Assembly: GCA_937892275.1 (NCBI GenBank)
Contig: CALAVG010000358.1
Location: 1 to 12,948 of the forward strand
From: an uncultured Methanomicrobiales archaeon
Lineage (GTDB): Archaea > Thermoplasmatota > Thermoplasmata > Methanomassiliicoccales > Methanomethylophilaceae
DNA length: 12,948 nt
Reading direction: 5' to 3'
Positions within the stretch are counted from its first letter, which is position 1. Each line of letters opens with the position of its first letter. Shown here piece after piece: positions 6,134 through 12,948 of the stretch. The notes beneath the pieces are model-generated. The model did no database searches and was not told the DNA's origin. It saw nothing but the letters and a program-made list of their open reading frames with translations. Made by a program: the position numbers and the translations under genes.

Positions 6134-6922
6134 TCAGGGACGGCCGAGGGAGTCATGGATCATGACCGTTCTCTTGCCTATCTTCTGGTCCATCACCAGA
6201 TCGGCATCGACGTTGAACACGATGCGCATGTTCTCCGGCGTGAGTACCTCCTCTGGGGTGCCTACGGCGAAGATCCTGTGGTCGTGGATCATGACTATCC
6301 TGTCGCAGTACCTGGAGACCAATGGAAGGTCGTGGGATACGATGACGACGGTCATCCCGCTCTCCTTGGAGATAGAACTGACAAGTTTCAGGGCATCGAA
6401 CTGCATGCTGATATCCAGATGCAGGGTAGGCTCGTCCATCAGGAGAATTTGAGGCGTCTGGGCTATCGCCCTTGCGATAATGACCCTCTGCCTCTCGCCT
6501 CCGCTCATAGTGTTTATGAGTCTGTTCCTGTAACCACTGAGGCCGGTCTTCTCGATGGCATCGTCGATTATGCGGGAATCCTCCGAGGATTCTCCTCCCA
6601 TCATCGACTGGAAAGGCATCCTTCCCATTGCTACGATGTCCCTGACGGTGAATGCGAAGTGGATCTCATTGGTCTGGGGAACGGCCGCGATCTTGCTGGC
6701 TATATCCTTCTTGGTGAGTTCCTGGAGGTCCTGGCCGTCGAGCATGACGACTCCACCCTTGGGCGAGAGGTTCTTGTTCAGATTCTTCAGGAGGGTGGTC
6801 TTTCCGCATCCATTGGGACCGAGGATACCGATTATCTCCCCGTCCTTTATCGGAAGGGTAATCCCGTCGAGGACGAGATAGTCCTCGTATGTGTACCTAA
6901 GATCCTTGACCTCGAAGCTCAA
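6134..6922 (-). CDS. ABC importer ATP-binding protein (FecE/BtuD-like)
   Basis: This cytoplasmic ATPase powers the importer encoded with it. From TTG 6922 it has 262 residues, starting MSFEVKDLRYTY. Visible motifs are Walker A GPNGCGKTT (35-43), the Q-loop VPQTN (81-85), signature MSGGERQR (139-146), Walker B ILLMDEPT (159-166), the D-loop HLD (168-170) and the switch histidine in VSHD (195-198). Length and motif order fit FecE/BtuD ATPases, which have a short C-terminal extension. No ATG lies near the expected start. TTG 6922 overlaps the permease stop as TTGA and follows GGGAGGTG by 8 nt; TTG 6928 is the alternative. A much longer upstream reading runs through the permease gene and has no family resemblance. 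Co-transcribed with the permease and binding protein. Confidence 0.93.
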   Translation of the reverse strand: MSFEVKDLRYTYEDYLVLDGITLPIKDGEIIGILGPNGCGKTTLLKNLNKNLSPKGGVVMLDGQDLQELTKKDIASKIAAVPQTNEIHFAFTVRDIVAMGRMPFQSMMGGESSEDSRIIDDAIEKTGLSGYRNRLINTMSGGERQRVIIARAIAQTPQILLMDEPTLHLDISMQFDALKLVSSISKESGMTVVIVSHDLPLVSRYCDRIVMIHDHRIFAVGTPEEVLTPENMRIVFNVDADLVMDQKIGKRTVMIHDSLGRP

Positions 6923-7938
6923 TTCCAACCCACCTCCCTGCGTCTCCTGATCAGCAGATATACGAATATGGGTGCTCCGATCAGCGCGGTGGTCACTCCT
7001 ATAGGCAGTGTACCGAACTGCGGGGCGATGACGTGCGATATGTAATCGCAGATGAGTATGAAGCATGCTCCACCTATGAGGCTGAGAGGCATTATACGGC
7101 GGTTGTCCGGGCCGAGGAGGATCCTGATTATGTGAGGGATGACGAGACCGATGAATCCTATCACTCCCACGAAGGACACCGCTGCCGCGACCACCAATGT
7201 GGAGAGTACCAGTACGAACAATCTGACCTTCTTCACGTCGACTCCCAGGTCGAGAGCATGGGCATCACCGAGCATCATAGCGTTCAACGGTTTGGCCTGA
7301 TACATCAGCAACAGAGAACACAGGACGATCACCGGAATCATGAATGCAATCTCGTTCCAATCGGCGTTGCCGAGGTTACCCATGGTCCAGAACACTATGC
7401 CTTCCAACTTATCCCCAGAGATGAAGGTCATGAATGATACCAGTGCGGACATCAGCGATGACACAGCGACTCCGGATAGGATCAGCGTCTCCGTACGCAC
7501 GGTCCCACCTGCGCGTGCCATCGAGTAGACCAAGGCCATGGTGATGAAACAGGTGACAAATGCCAGGATAGGTGATGCAATTAACGACGGGATGAAAGGT
7601 ATGGTGAAGATGATCCCTGCAGCCGCTCCGAGGGAGGCTCCGGACGAGAGACCGAGGATATACGGGGATGCAAGAGGATTTCTGAATACAGCCTGCATGG
7701 CGGATCCGGTTATCGCCAATCCTGCTCCCACCAGGATACCAGCGACCACACGAGGTGCGTTCTGGTCGCGTACGATCCTCTCCGATGCCCATGAACCGTT
7801 TCCGATTAGGGCATCCCAGACCTCCTGGAATGAATATGATACGTTGGCGGACACCCATGAGAGGTCCTTGAAGATACAGAATACCGCAGCTATAATCAAT
7901 GCTATTACCGCTATGATCGTCTTCGTCCTGCTCTCCAT
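6919..7938 (-). CDS. ABC importer permease, FecCD/BtuC family
   Basis: The 339-residue integral membrane protein forms the channel of a type II ABC importer for metal chelates such as cobalamin, haem or Fe-siderophores. It starts with a short basic segment and one hydrophobic helix. Family hallmarks follow: RVVAGILVGAGLAITGSAMQ, then RNPLASPYILGLSSGASLGAA, and near the C-terminus GFIGLVIPHIIR with LLGPDNRRIMPLS, the loop that contacts the ATPase. The chain ends in FVYLLIRRRR as usual. About ten transmembrane helices are expected for this length. ATG 7938 lies 4 nt after the binding-protein stop, with a GGAGG about 13 nt upstream. The sequence does not reveal the substrate; corrinoid uptake would suit a methylotrophic methanogen but is inference. 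Confidence 0.94.
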   Translation of the reverse strand: MESRTKTIIAVIALIIAAVFCIFKDLSWVSANVSYSFQEVWDALIGNGSWASERIVRDQNAPRVVAGILVGAGLAITGSAMQAVFRNPLASPYILGLSSGASLGAAAGIIFTIPFIPSLIASPILAFVTCFITMALVYSMARAGGTVRTETLILSGVAVSSLMSALVSFMTFISGDKLEGIVFWTMGNLGNADWNEIAFMIPVIVLCSLLLMYQAKPLNAMMLGDAHALDLGVDVKKVRLFVLVLSTLVVAAAVSFVGVIGFIGLVIPHIIRILLGPDNRRIMPLSLIGGACFILICDYISHVIAPQFGTLPIGVTTALIGAPIFVYLLIRRRREVGWN

Positions 7939-7942
7939 GGTA

Positions 7943-9043
7943 TCAGGGTCTCCTCCAGATGAAGATGTATGAACCGATTATGGCCACCAGTACCGTTCCA
8001 AGCCCTGCGAGGAAGTATTCGACTGCCCCAAGTTCCGTTTCCGCATCAACTGAAGGCACATCTCCCTCGAAGATGTCGGGGTACATGGCGCAGGCCATGG
8101 TCCAGAGGCCTTCGGAGCTCTTCAGTGTGTAATTGTTCCAAATACTCTGCAGAGGGACGATTGTCGCCTTGTCGCCGATCTGTGCCTCGAGCATCTTCAG
8201 CTTGTCCTGATCGGATACTATGCTGTTGTCGGCGAACGCTATGCATCCGGGGTGCTCCGAGACAAGTTCGGTGAGGTTGGTCTCATATGTGCTGGTACTC
8301 TGCGATGGATCCAATGTTATTGAATTCCCGCCGGCCGCTATTATCATCGAATTGGCGAGGGACCCTTTGTTACCGACCTTGAACACATTGGCGGAGAATG
8401 TCACGTAGAAGGCATCCTTAGGCGCAGGTGATTCCTTCGCCAATTCCTCCTTAACATAATCTGAAATGTACTCCATGTCCTCGACAGGTTTCACGACCTT
8501 TCCGTTGCATACCATGGAGATTGTCTTTGCAAAACCGATGATATCCGCGTATTCGGTGATATCCGACCACTGCATGATGTTCCTGAACCCGTTCTCCTTC
8601 AGGTACGGAACGATGTTGTTCCTGTACGTCTCGGAACCGGTGACGACGATGACATCACTCTCGATATCGAAATTGCCTGTATCCGGATCGGAGACGTAGA
8701 TGATATCCTTCTTCAACTGGTCTATCCCGCTGGAGTAGATGTTACCGCCTGCGAGGACCTTCCCCTCATCCACCAGGGTCCTGAGACCGTCGAAAATGGA
8801 ATCCGTATTCCTGTAAGCGTAATTGTCGCATACGGAGATCTTGTCCAATGCGCCGACACCGATAACGGTGGCGGTTATCCCTGTACCTACGGTGATGATC
8901 CTGTCAACGGGGCCGTCCAAGGTGATGACGTTTCCGATACCGTCGGTGACTATTATCCCGGCTCCGTCGGATTCTTCTGCAAAAGGGGTCACAGCCATAG
9001 CTAAGAGCAATGCAACCAGAGCAGCAGCCATCACCGTCTTCAT
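7943..9043 (-). CDS. Membrane-anchored ABC substrate-binding protein (BtuF/FecB type)
   Basis: This extracytoplasmic protein captures the substrate for the importer. From ATG 9043 it has 366 residues. A signal peptide (MKTVMAAALVALLLAMAV) is followed by a binding domain that opens, as in this class, with DGIGNVITLDGPVDRIITVGTG. A typical second-lobe segment is SLANSMIIAAGGNSI. There is no lipobox cysteine; instead a hydrophobic helix (AVEYFLAGLGTVLVAIIGSYIF) and terminal WRRP anchor the C-terminus. GTG 9058 would add five residues, but the TATA-like box at 9065-9073 is only about 11 nt from it and 26 nt from ATG 9043, so the ATG is chosen. It is the first gene of the transporter operon. The ligand is unknown; cobalamin, haem and ferric chelates are candidates. 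Confidence 0.87.
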   Translation of the reverse strand: MKTVMAAALVALLLAMAVTPFAEESDGAGIIVTDGIGNVITLDGPVDRIITVGTGITATVIGVGALDKISVCDNYAYRNTDSIFDGLRTLVDEGKVLAGGNIYSSGIDQLKKDIIYVSDPDTGNFDIESDVIVVTGSETYRNNIVPYLKENGFRNIMQWSDITEYADIIGFAKTISMVCNGKVVKPVEDMEYISDYVKEELAKESPAPKDAFYVTFSANVFKVGNKGSLANSMIIAAGGNSITLDPSQSTSTYETNLTELVSEHPGCIAFADNSIVSDQDKLKMLEAQIGDKATIVPLQSIWNNYTLKSSEGLWTMACAMYPDIFEGDVPSVDAETELGAVEYFLAGLGTVLVAIIGSYIFIWRRP

Positions 9044-9064
9044 GACCTTCAGTAACACGAATAC

Positions 9065-9073
9065 TCTATAAAG
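9065..9073 (-). promoter_or_regulatory. TATA box of the ABC importer operon
   Basis: The minus strand reads CTTTATAGA, centred about 26 nt before ATG 9043 and within the 39-nt gap after the NMD3 gene. There is no Shine-Dalgarno sequence, so a leaderless mRNA is likely. It separates the transporter operon from the upstream replication/ribosome operon. Confidence 0.65.
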
Positions 9074-9082
9074 TGTTATGTC

Positions 9083-10114
9083 TCACGGTACCAGGTACAG
9101 GACATCGTCGATGACGACCGTCCTCACGGTGTCGCCACACTCGTATCCCTCCGGGACCCTCAGGTCCACGGTGGAGTAGTTGTCGGGATGGAGGACCTGT
9201 ATCTCGTTGCCCATGATGTTCACAACGGTGGCCTCTTTCAAGTCGTCCTCCTTCTCGTAGAGTTTGATGTCTGGCATATCGGATTTCCTGACGGATCTCT
9301 CCCTGAAATTCATCAGGTCGAGGATCCTTCCTCCGTTGCCGGATACGCGGGTGAGCTTGCAGTACCTGTTCTCGAAGATGACCACGTCTCCGGTGTGATA
9401 CTCGGGAAGCCTGACAAGATAGGTGAGACGGTACATGTCCTGTCCGTCCGTGGTCTGTCCCACGAGCTTCGGCGATTCCTTGGTCTCGGCGCAGTACACC
9501 TCGGAGAACTCCTTCGCGAGGTTCTTTCCCAACGATATTGATGAAAGATAGACATCGACACCACCGGTGACGATCTCCATCTTGGTGATGAAAAGGGACT
9601 TGTTGGTGGCAGCGGCCCTTGCAACGTACTCCTCGGTGAACGCCAATGACTTCTCCCTCTGGTCCGCGGTAAGTCCTCCCTTGGCACCGGTACGGATCTG
9701 AAGGATTGCCTCGTAGTAACTTCCTAACTGTCTCGAACATCTCTTGCAGACGTTGTTCTTGATGCGGACGATGGTGGATGCCACATCCTCTGTCACGTAT
9801 CCCATGACATCGCATTCAGAGTGGACCTTTACCACATACACGTAGGGATCCTGGCACTCGTATTCCGTTGCCACTCCGGTGACATTCGCGTCGCGGATCA
9901 CGGACAGATTATCAACTGCTGCATCCTGCACGGCATCGGTAAGTTCCTTCTTGACCCATCTGTCCCCGAACTGGAACTCTCCGCAGTTTGTACATACCCT
10001 GAGGTCCACGTGGTGCGGTAGCTCGGTGAGCCTGCGCCCGTCCAGCCAGCAGTCTATGCACATGCCGTCTAGGGATTCCTCGCAATCGCGGCCGCACTTC
10101 ACGCAGAAATTCAC
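9083..10114 (-). CDS. nmd3: NMD3-family 50S/60S ribosome maturation protein
   Basis: NMD3 binds the large ribosomal subunit; in eukaryotes it is the export adaptor of the 60S subunit. The archaeal role is presumably late 50S maturation. From GTG 10114 the product has 343 residues. Its N-terminus has the zinc-binding pairs expected of NMD3: C4/C7, C19/C22, C41/C44 and C123/C126, as in FCVKCG, CIDC, CTNCG and CKRC. After these come the mixed alpha/beta region and C-terminal beta-rich segments such as HTGDVVIFENRYCKL. The start is the GTG that overlaps the DUF424 stop as GTGA. A longer upstream reading would run backward through DUF424 and is rejected because the zinc motif should be at the very N-terminus. 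It is the last gene of the MCM operon. Confidence 0.92.
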   Translation of the reverse strand: MNFCVKCGRDCEESLDGMCIDCWLDGRRLTELPHHVDLRVCTNCGEFQFGDRWVKKELTDAVQDAAVDNLSVIRDANVTGVATEYECQDPYVYVVKVHSECDVMGYVTEDVASTIVRIKNNVCKRCSRQLGSYYEAILQIRTGAKGGLTADQREKSLAFTEEYVARAAATNKSLFITKMEIVTGGVDVYLSSISLGKNLAKEFSEVYCAETKESPKLVGQTTDGQDMYRLTYLVRLPEYHTGDVVIFENRYCKLTRVSGNGGRILDLMNFRERSVRKSDMPDIKLYEKEDDLKEATVVNIMGNEIQVLHPDNYSTVDLRVPEGYECGDTVRTVVIDDVLYLVP

Positions 10115-10401
10115 ATTAACACTACCTGAACATGTTTGATGCCGTCTATCTCGATGACATCCTCTTCGGAGACGTATCCTTCCTCGATGGCCACGGCCAC
10201 GACCTCCGAACCGACTAGGTTCATGATGGATACGCTTTTCATCCTCTCCGCGAGAGCGGACCTGTCGATGGACTCTCCCTTGTAAAAGAGCTCGCTGACG
10301 TCCAGCTTGGCCCTGCCGTCGCTGAACGATTTTCCAATGAGCTCTTCGTCGCATGCCGCCAATATGGCGTCGCGCTCGTTCCTGTGAATCCTGGCGTACA
10401 T
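10111..10401 (-). CDS. DUF424 family protein
   Basis: This 96-residue archaeal protein has no established function. Family features are visible along its length: ARIHRNERDAILAACDEELIGKSF at the N-terminus, ELFYKGE, then SIMNLVGSEVVAVAIEEGYV and IDGIKHVQVV near the end. There is no signal peptide or membrane segment. ATG 10401 lies 4 nt after the MCM stop, and its stop overlaps the NMD3 GTG, so it is translationally coupled to both neighbours. Its place directly before NMD3 suggests a role in ribosome biogenesis or translation, which is inference from context. Family assignment is from memory of the conserved pattern and is fairly sure. Confidence 0.83.
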   Translation of the reverse strand: MYARIHRNERDAILAACDEELIGKSFSDGRAKLDVSELFYKGESIDRSALAERMKSVSIMNLVGSEVVAVAIEEGYVSEEDVIEIDGIKHVQVVLM

Positions 10402-10405
10402 GTTA

Positions 10406-12493
10406 TCACGTCATCCTGTAGATTCCGGAGGGGCTCTTGAATATATCACCTGCATCGTTGAGGGTCTTGAGGGCACGCTCGACCTCCCCCTGATCCAGTC
10501 CCTGACTGCTGGCGTGTATGACAATCTCCTCGAGGGCCATTCCGTCCGCTCCGAACTCGTTGAGGATGGAACGGATGGTATCCAGCTTGTTACGGTCCTT
10601 GTTGGAGACTCCGCTGGCAATCTTGTCGATATCGTATGTTCCGTCACCGTTACCGGCTATCCTATTGAGGTATGCCTCTATGAGTTCGGCTGCATTGTTG
10701 GCGTCCTGCTCCGTTACCGTACGGGAGAGACGCATTCTTGCGGAAGCTTCCGATAGACGTACGTATCCCTCCAGCTGCCTTGCGGTGATCGGAACGGAAC
10801 CTCCGCTCCCAAGTCCCCTGATCCTCAGGAAACTGTCCTGGATGATCTTCTGGGCGTCAGCGGTCATGACAGGGACGATACGCTTGGAATATGCGACGTA
10901 CTTCCTGAGCGTCTCTATCGCATAAACCGGCTTCAGGATGTTCGTCTGGGTCATTATCTCGTTGATGTCGAGATCCTCGATCTCGGTACCCTCCGGGAGC
11001 ATCCTCGCCTCTCCGCGCCTCTGCGTGTCGAGGATGTGCGAGGATAGCTGCTGATCGTGCTTCTTATTCGGCTTATCGGTAAGGATCTCGATGAGGTCGA
11101 AACGGGATACCAGAGGTGCGGGCAGATCGATCTGCTCGTAGATGCTGGTCTCCTCCTCGAACCTTCCGTACTTGGGGTTGGCAGCCGCGAGCATGGAGCA
11201 TCTGCACTGCAGAGTTGCGTTGATACCCGCCTTGGCTACTGAAATCCTCTGGGCCTCCATTGCCTCGTGCAGCGAGGACCTGTCCTGGTCCGTCATCTTA
11301 TCCAACTCATCGATACAGGCCAATCCCTTGTCCGCAAGGACCAATGCTCCTGCCTCGAGTGTCCATCTTCCGTCACCGAAGTCGTCCCTGACCGCGGCAG
11401 CGGTCAATCCGGCCGCCGAAGCGGACTTTCCCGATGCGTAGATACCTCTGGGAGCGAGACTGCTCATGTACCTGAGGATCTGGGACTTAGCGACTCCGGG
11501 ATCTCCGATCATGAGGATATGAATGTCACCTCTGAGGTTCGTACCGTCGTCCATCTCCTTGTGACAGCCTCCGAACAGCTGAAGGGCGATGGCCTTCTTC
11601 TGCTCCTCCATACCGAAGATGGACGGAGCTATGGATCTGATGATGTTGTCATAGAGGTTGGGATCCTTGGACATCTTGATGATCTCCCTCTCGTCCTCCT
11701 CCGTGATCTGGATCTCGTCGTACTCGTGCTGCTCGAAATCCACCGATATCACATCGAGATATGTCTCGAACACCGTGGACTTGTCCCTGTCGGTCTTCTC
11801 GACGGAACGGAGCACACCGTTCAGAGTGACACTGTTACCTGCGGTGACGATTCCTGCGATATCATCCTCCACGTAACCCACGAGCCTCTCGGGCTGGGAT
11901 CCTCCCCTGAGTCCCTCGGGCCTCTCCTGTATCTCGATCTTCTGCGTATCCGTGTATGTGGACTGCTTGAGATCTTGTATGAAACGTGTGGCCTGCTTGT
12001 TGCAGCTCCCATCCGGATTGTTGCACATCATGGGCTCTTTGAGGAGCATACCCGTCTGTTCCATCCATATCTCGGAACCGCATCTGGCACATCTGAATAG
12101 CGCATAGGTCATACGGGGTTTGACGGTGGTGACCTTCCTGACCAGACCCTCGACCGCCACAAGTCTTCCCAGGTGGTCCGCCCTGAGGTTCCTGATCTCG
12201 ACCTTGGCGTCTCTGGGAAGGTTGAACAGCCTAACGTTGATCCCGTGTCCGGGACGGTCCATGTTGGGGACCAGGTCCATGACCGCCTTCTTGGCGATCT
12301 CCAGGCACCTGTCGGGTTCCTCCAGGAGATAGGATGCGAAGGTGATGTCGTACATGTTGACGTCGTCGTAATCCACGTTGACGCTCTTCTTGTTGGGATA
12401 GTTATCGCTGATATCAGCGATCATCACACGGTACTTGTCGGATGACAGCAGTGTCTCCCAGACCTTCGCAATCTCGTTGTCCTCATAGGTCAT
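10406..12493 (-). CDS. mcm: MCM replicative DNA helicase
   Basis: The homohexameric ATPase unwinds DNA at the archaeal replication fork. From ATG 12493 it has 695 residues. The N-terminal domain carries a zinc site (C135, C138, C157, C164; CARC and CNNPDGSC). The AAA+ core has Walker A GDPGVAKSQ (330-338), Walker B CIDELDKM (393-400), sensor-1 region AAANP (436-440) and the arginine finger in SRF (463-465). The last 65 or so residues form the usual winged helix. ATG 12493 is chosen because it overlaps the upstream stop as ATGA and lies 7 nt after GGGGG; ATG 12517 would add eight residues. Length and motifs are normal and no intein is present. It is the second gene of a four-gene operon with a small winged-helix-like protein, DUF424 and NMD3. 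Confidence 0.97.
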   Translation of the reverse strand: MTYEDNEIAKVWETLLSSDKYRVMIADISDNYPNKKSVNVDYDDVNMYDITFASYLLEEPDRCLEIAKKAVMDLVPNMDRPGHGINVRLFNLPRDAKVEIRNLRADHLGRLVAVEGLVRKVTTVKPRMTYALFRCARCGSEIWMEQTGMLLKEPMMCNNPDGSCNKQATRFIQDLKQSTYTDTQKIEIQERPEGLRGGSQPERLVGYVEDDIAGIVTAGNSVTLNGVLRSVEKTDRDKSTVFETYLDVISVDFEQHEYDEIQITEEDEREIIKMSKDPNLYDNIIRSIAPSIFGMEEQKKAIALQLFGGCHKEMDDGTNLRGDIHILMIGDPGVAKSQILRYMSSLAPRGIYASGKSASAAGLTAAAVRDDFGDGRWTLEAGALVLADKGLACIDELDKMTDQDRSSLHEAMEAQRISVAKAGINATLQCRCSMLAAANPKYGRFEEETSIYEQIDLPAPLVSRFDLIEILTDKPNKKHDQQLSSHILDTQRRGEARMLPEGTEIEDLDINEIMTQTNILKPVYAIETLRKYVAYSKRIVPVMTADAQKIIQDSFLRIRGLGSGGSVPITARQLEGYVRLSEASARMRLSRTVTEQDANNAAELIEAYLNRIAGNGDGTYDIDKIASGVSNKDRNKLDTIRSILNEFGADGMALEEIVIHASSQGLDQGEVERALKTLNDAGDIFKSPSGIYRMT

Positions 12494-12726
12494 TGGTCTT
12501 CCCCCGTCGAACGGCATTCGTCATCGACCCACCATACCCATCCACCGAGGTCCATGGAGATCTCTCCCTTCACGGTGCCTGCCTTGCGGTATTTGGATAA
12601 GGTCTTGGCCAGATCGTCCGGGCAGCGGTAGCCGAACAGATTCTCCAGCCTCTCGCTGGCATCCCTGGTGGTGAGTCTGTCGTTCCCCAGGGCCTCCCAT
12701 ATCATCGATAACGTACCGTCTTTCAT
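12490..12726 (-). CDS. Small winged-helix-like protein upstream of MCM
   Basis: I do not recognise a named family. From ATG 12726 the product has 78 residues, starting MKDGTLSMIWEALG. Predicted layout is helix, turn, helix (LTTRDASERLENLFG), helix (DDLAKTLSKYRKAG), then two short strands joined by a turn (TVKGEISMDLGGWVWWVDD). That is the shape of a winged-helix domain with a tryptophan-rich wing. The tail is charged. Reading on to 12828 adds a proline-rich segment without family character, so the shorter start is preferred. The stop overlaps the MCM start as ATGA, meaning tight translational coupling. I infer a DNA-binding partner or regulator of MCM or of this operon. There is no resemblance to GINS, the usual small MCM neighbour. 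Confidence 0.68.
   Translation of the reverse strand: MKDGTLSMIWEALGNDRLTTRDASERLENLFGYRCPDDLAKTLSKYRKAGTVKGEISMDLGGWVWWVDDECRSTGEDQ
12501..12505 (-). promoter_or_regulatory. Shine-Dalgarno site deciding the MCM start
   Basis: GGGGG on the minus strand lies 7 nt before the ATG at 12493, inside the end of the upstream gene. The ATG at 12517 has no comparable site, so the ATGA-overlap start is preferred. Confidence 0.55.
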
Positions 12727-12752
12727 GCGCTCTTCGGAGTAGAATATCGGAA

Positions 12753-12760
12753 GTATTTGA
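12753..12760 (-). promoter_or_regulatory. Weak TATA-like box of the MCM operon
   Basis: The minus strand reads TCAAATAC, centred about 30 nt before ATG 12726. It is the best AT-rich element at a suitable distance, but the match is poor. The true promoter may be elsewhere in 12727-12948. Confidence 0.3.
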
Positions 12761-12880
12761 TACGTTGGCCCGGCCGTCAATAACGATGGGAAAAGAGGGA
12801 TCGGATCATCCAACTTCGGAATGCACACGCTTGAACTGCAACATCTGATCAGAATGCAATGAGAATGGAAGAAAATAGGG

Positions 12881-12948
12881 ACTTAAAGGGTTTCAAAGAA
12901 GCGGCACCGGGGGGATTGCCGCCGTTAGGCTCACTCGAGTGCACCTGC
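12881..12948 (+). other. Promoter-like box and hairpin-forming sequence at the right edge
   Basis: The 222 nt from 12727 to the edge hold no gene I can support. Within them, ACTTAAAG (12881-12888) could be a plus-strand TATA box. It is followed by the inverted repeat GCGGCA / TGCCGC (12901-12906 and 12917-12922, loop of 10 nt) and the perfect palindrome CACTCGAGTG (12933-12942). On the minus strand the first hairpin is followed by TTCTTT, like a terminator of something entering from the right. Either a structured RNA gene starts here or a minus-strand unit ends here. The window stops too early to decide. Confidence 0.25.

Noticed and set aside
6155..7045. Long plus-strand open frame opposite the ABC ATPase
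   Set aside because: It has no recognisable domain and is explained as antisense of a well-supported gene with biased codon use.
6134..7066. ABC ATPase extended to 310 residues
   Set aside because: The added segment is a shadow of the permease gene. Family N-termini begin at the sequence following TTG 6922.
6134..9043. Specific naming of the importer as BtuCDF for cobalamin
   Set aside because: The families are shared by cobalamin, haem and siderophore importers, and no substrate-specific motif or riboswitch is visible.
9083..10354. NMD3 extended to 423 residues
   Set aside because: The extra N-terminus is arginine-rich shadow translation of DUF424. The zinc motif expected at the NMD3 N-terminus begins right after GTG 10114.
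11267..12100. Long plus-strand open frame opposite MCM
   Set aside because: It is a low-complexity antisense translation, and MCM motifs on the other strand are unambiguous.
12859..12948. Plus-strand frame open from ATG 12859 to the window edge (30 codons)
   Set aside because: It is too short, has no promoter or ribosome-binding site in place, contains codons unusual for this window such as TTA and TTG, and resembles no known protein start. The minus strand is also open here by chance.
12901..12948. tRNA, SRP RNA or RNase P RNA at the right edge
   Set aside because: I see no D-arm GG pattern, no UGUAA Alu-domain motif and no GGAAAGUC-type motif in the visible part.

Overview
The window looks like a piece of an archaeal chromosome, most likely a euryarchaeon of the Thermoplasmatota. 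Methanomassiliicoccales is my best guess but is not proven by anything here. The archaeal signs are a single MCM replicative helicase, an NMD3-type ribosome factor next to a DUF424 protein, archaeal-type SIS-domain sugar-phosphate isomerases and a two-subunit class I fumarase. Several first genes also have an AT-rich TATA-like box about 23-30 nt upstream of the start codon and no leader, as in leaderless archaeal mRNAs. Genes are tightly packed, mostly on the minus strand, and internal genes start in 1-4 nt overlaps with the previous stop. No mobile element, CRISPR array or rRNA gene is visible.

Left block (1-3197, minus): transcription runs from a degenerate SIS-domain protein to a bifunctional phosphoglucose/phosphomannose isomerase-type protein, then to a phosphohexomutase cut by the left edge. 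Together these could link fructose-6-P, glucose-6-P and mannose-6-P with the hexose- or glucosamine-1-phosphates used for sugar-nucleotide synthesis. The two SIS paralogues have lost complementary catalytic residues, which suggests an obligate heterodimer. This is the most interesting signal in the window.

Middle (3254-6087): two plus-strand genes follow, a small protein resembling DUF3574 and a secreted, C-terminally anchored protein with two carboxypeptidase-regulatory-like beta-sandwich domains. The second ends in an 18-nt tail-to-tail overlap with the fumarase beta gene. Fumarase alpha and beta (minus) form a two-gene operon in which beta has no ATG, GTG or TTG at the expected place and probably starts at CTG.

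Transport block (6134-9043, minus): a membrane-anchored substrate-binding protein, a FecCD-type permease and an ATPase form a complete ABC importer of the cobalamin/haem/Fe-siderophore class.

Right block (9083-12726, minus): a small winged-helix-like protein, MCM, DUF424 and NMD3 form a compact information-processing operon. The last 222 nt (12727-12948) hold no gene I can support, only a weak promoter-like box and hairpin-forming sequence.
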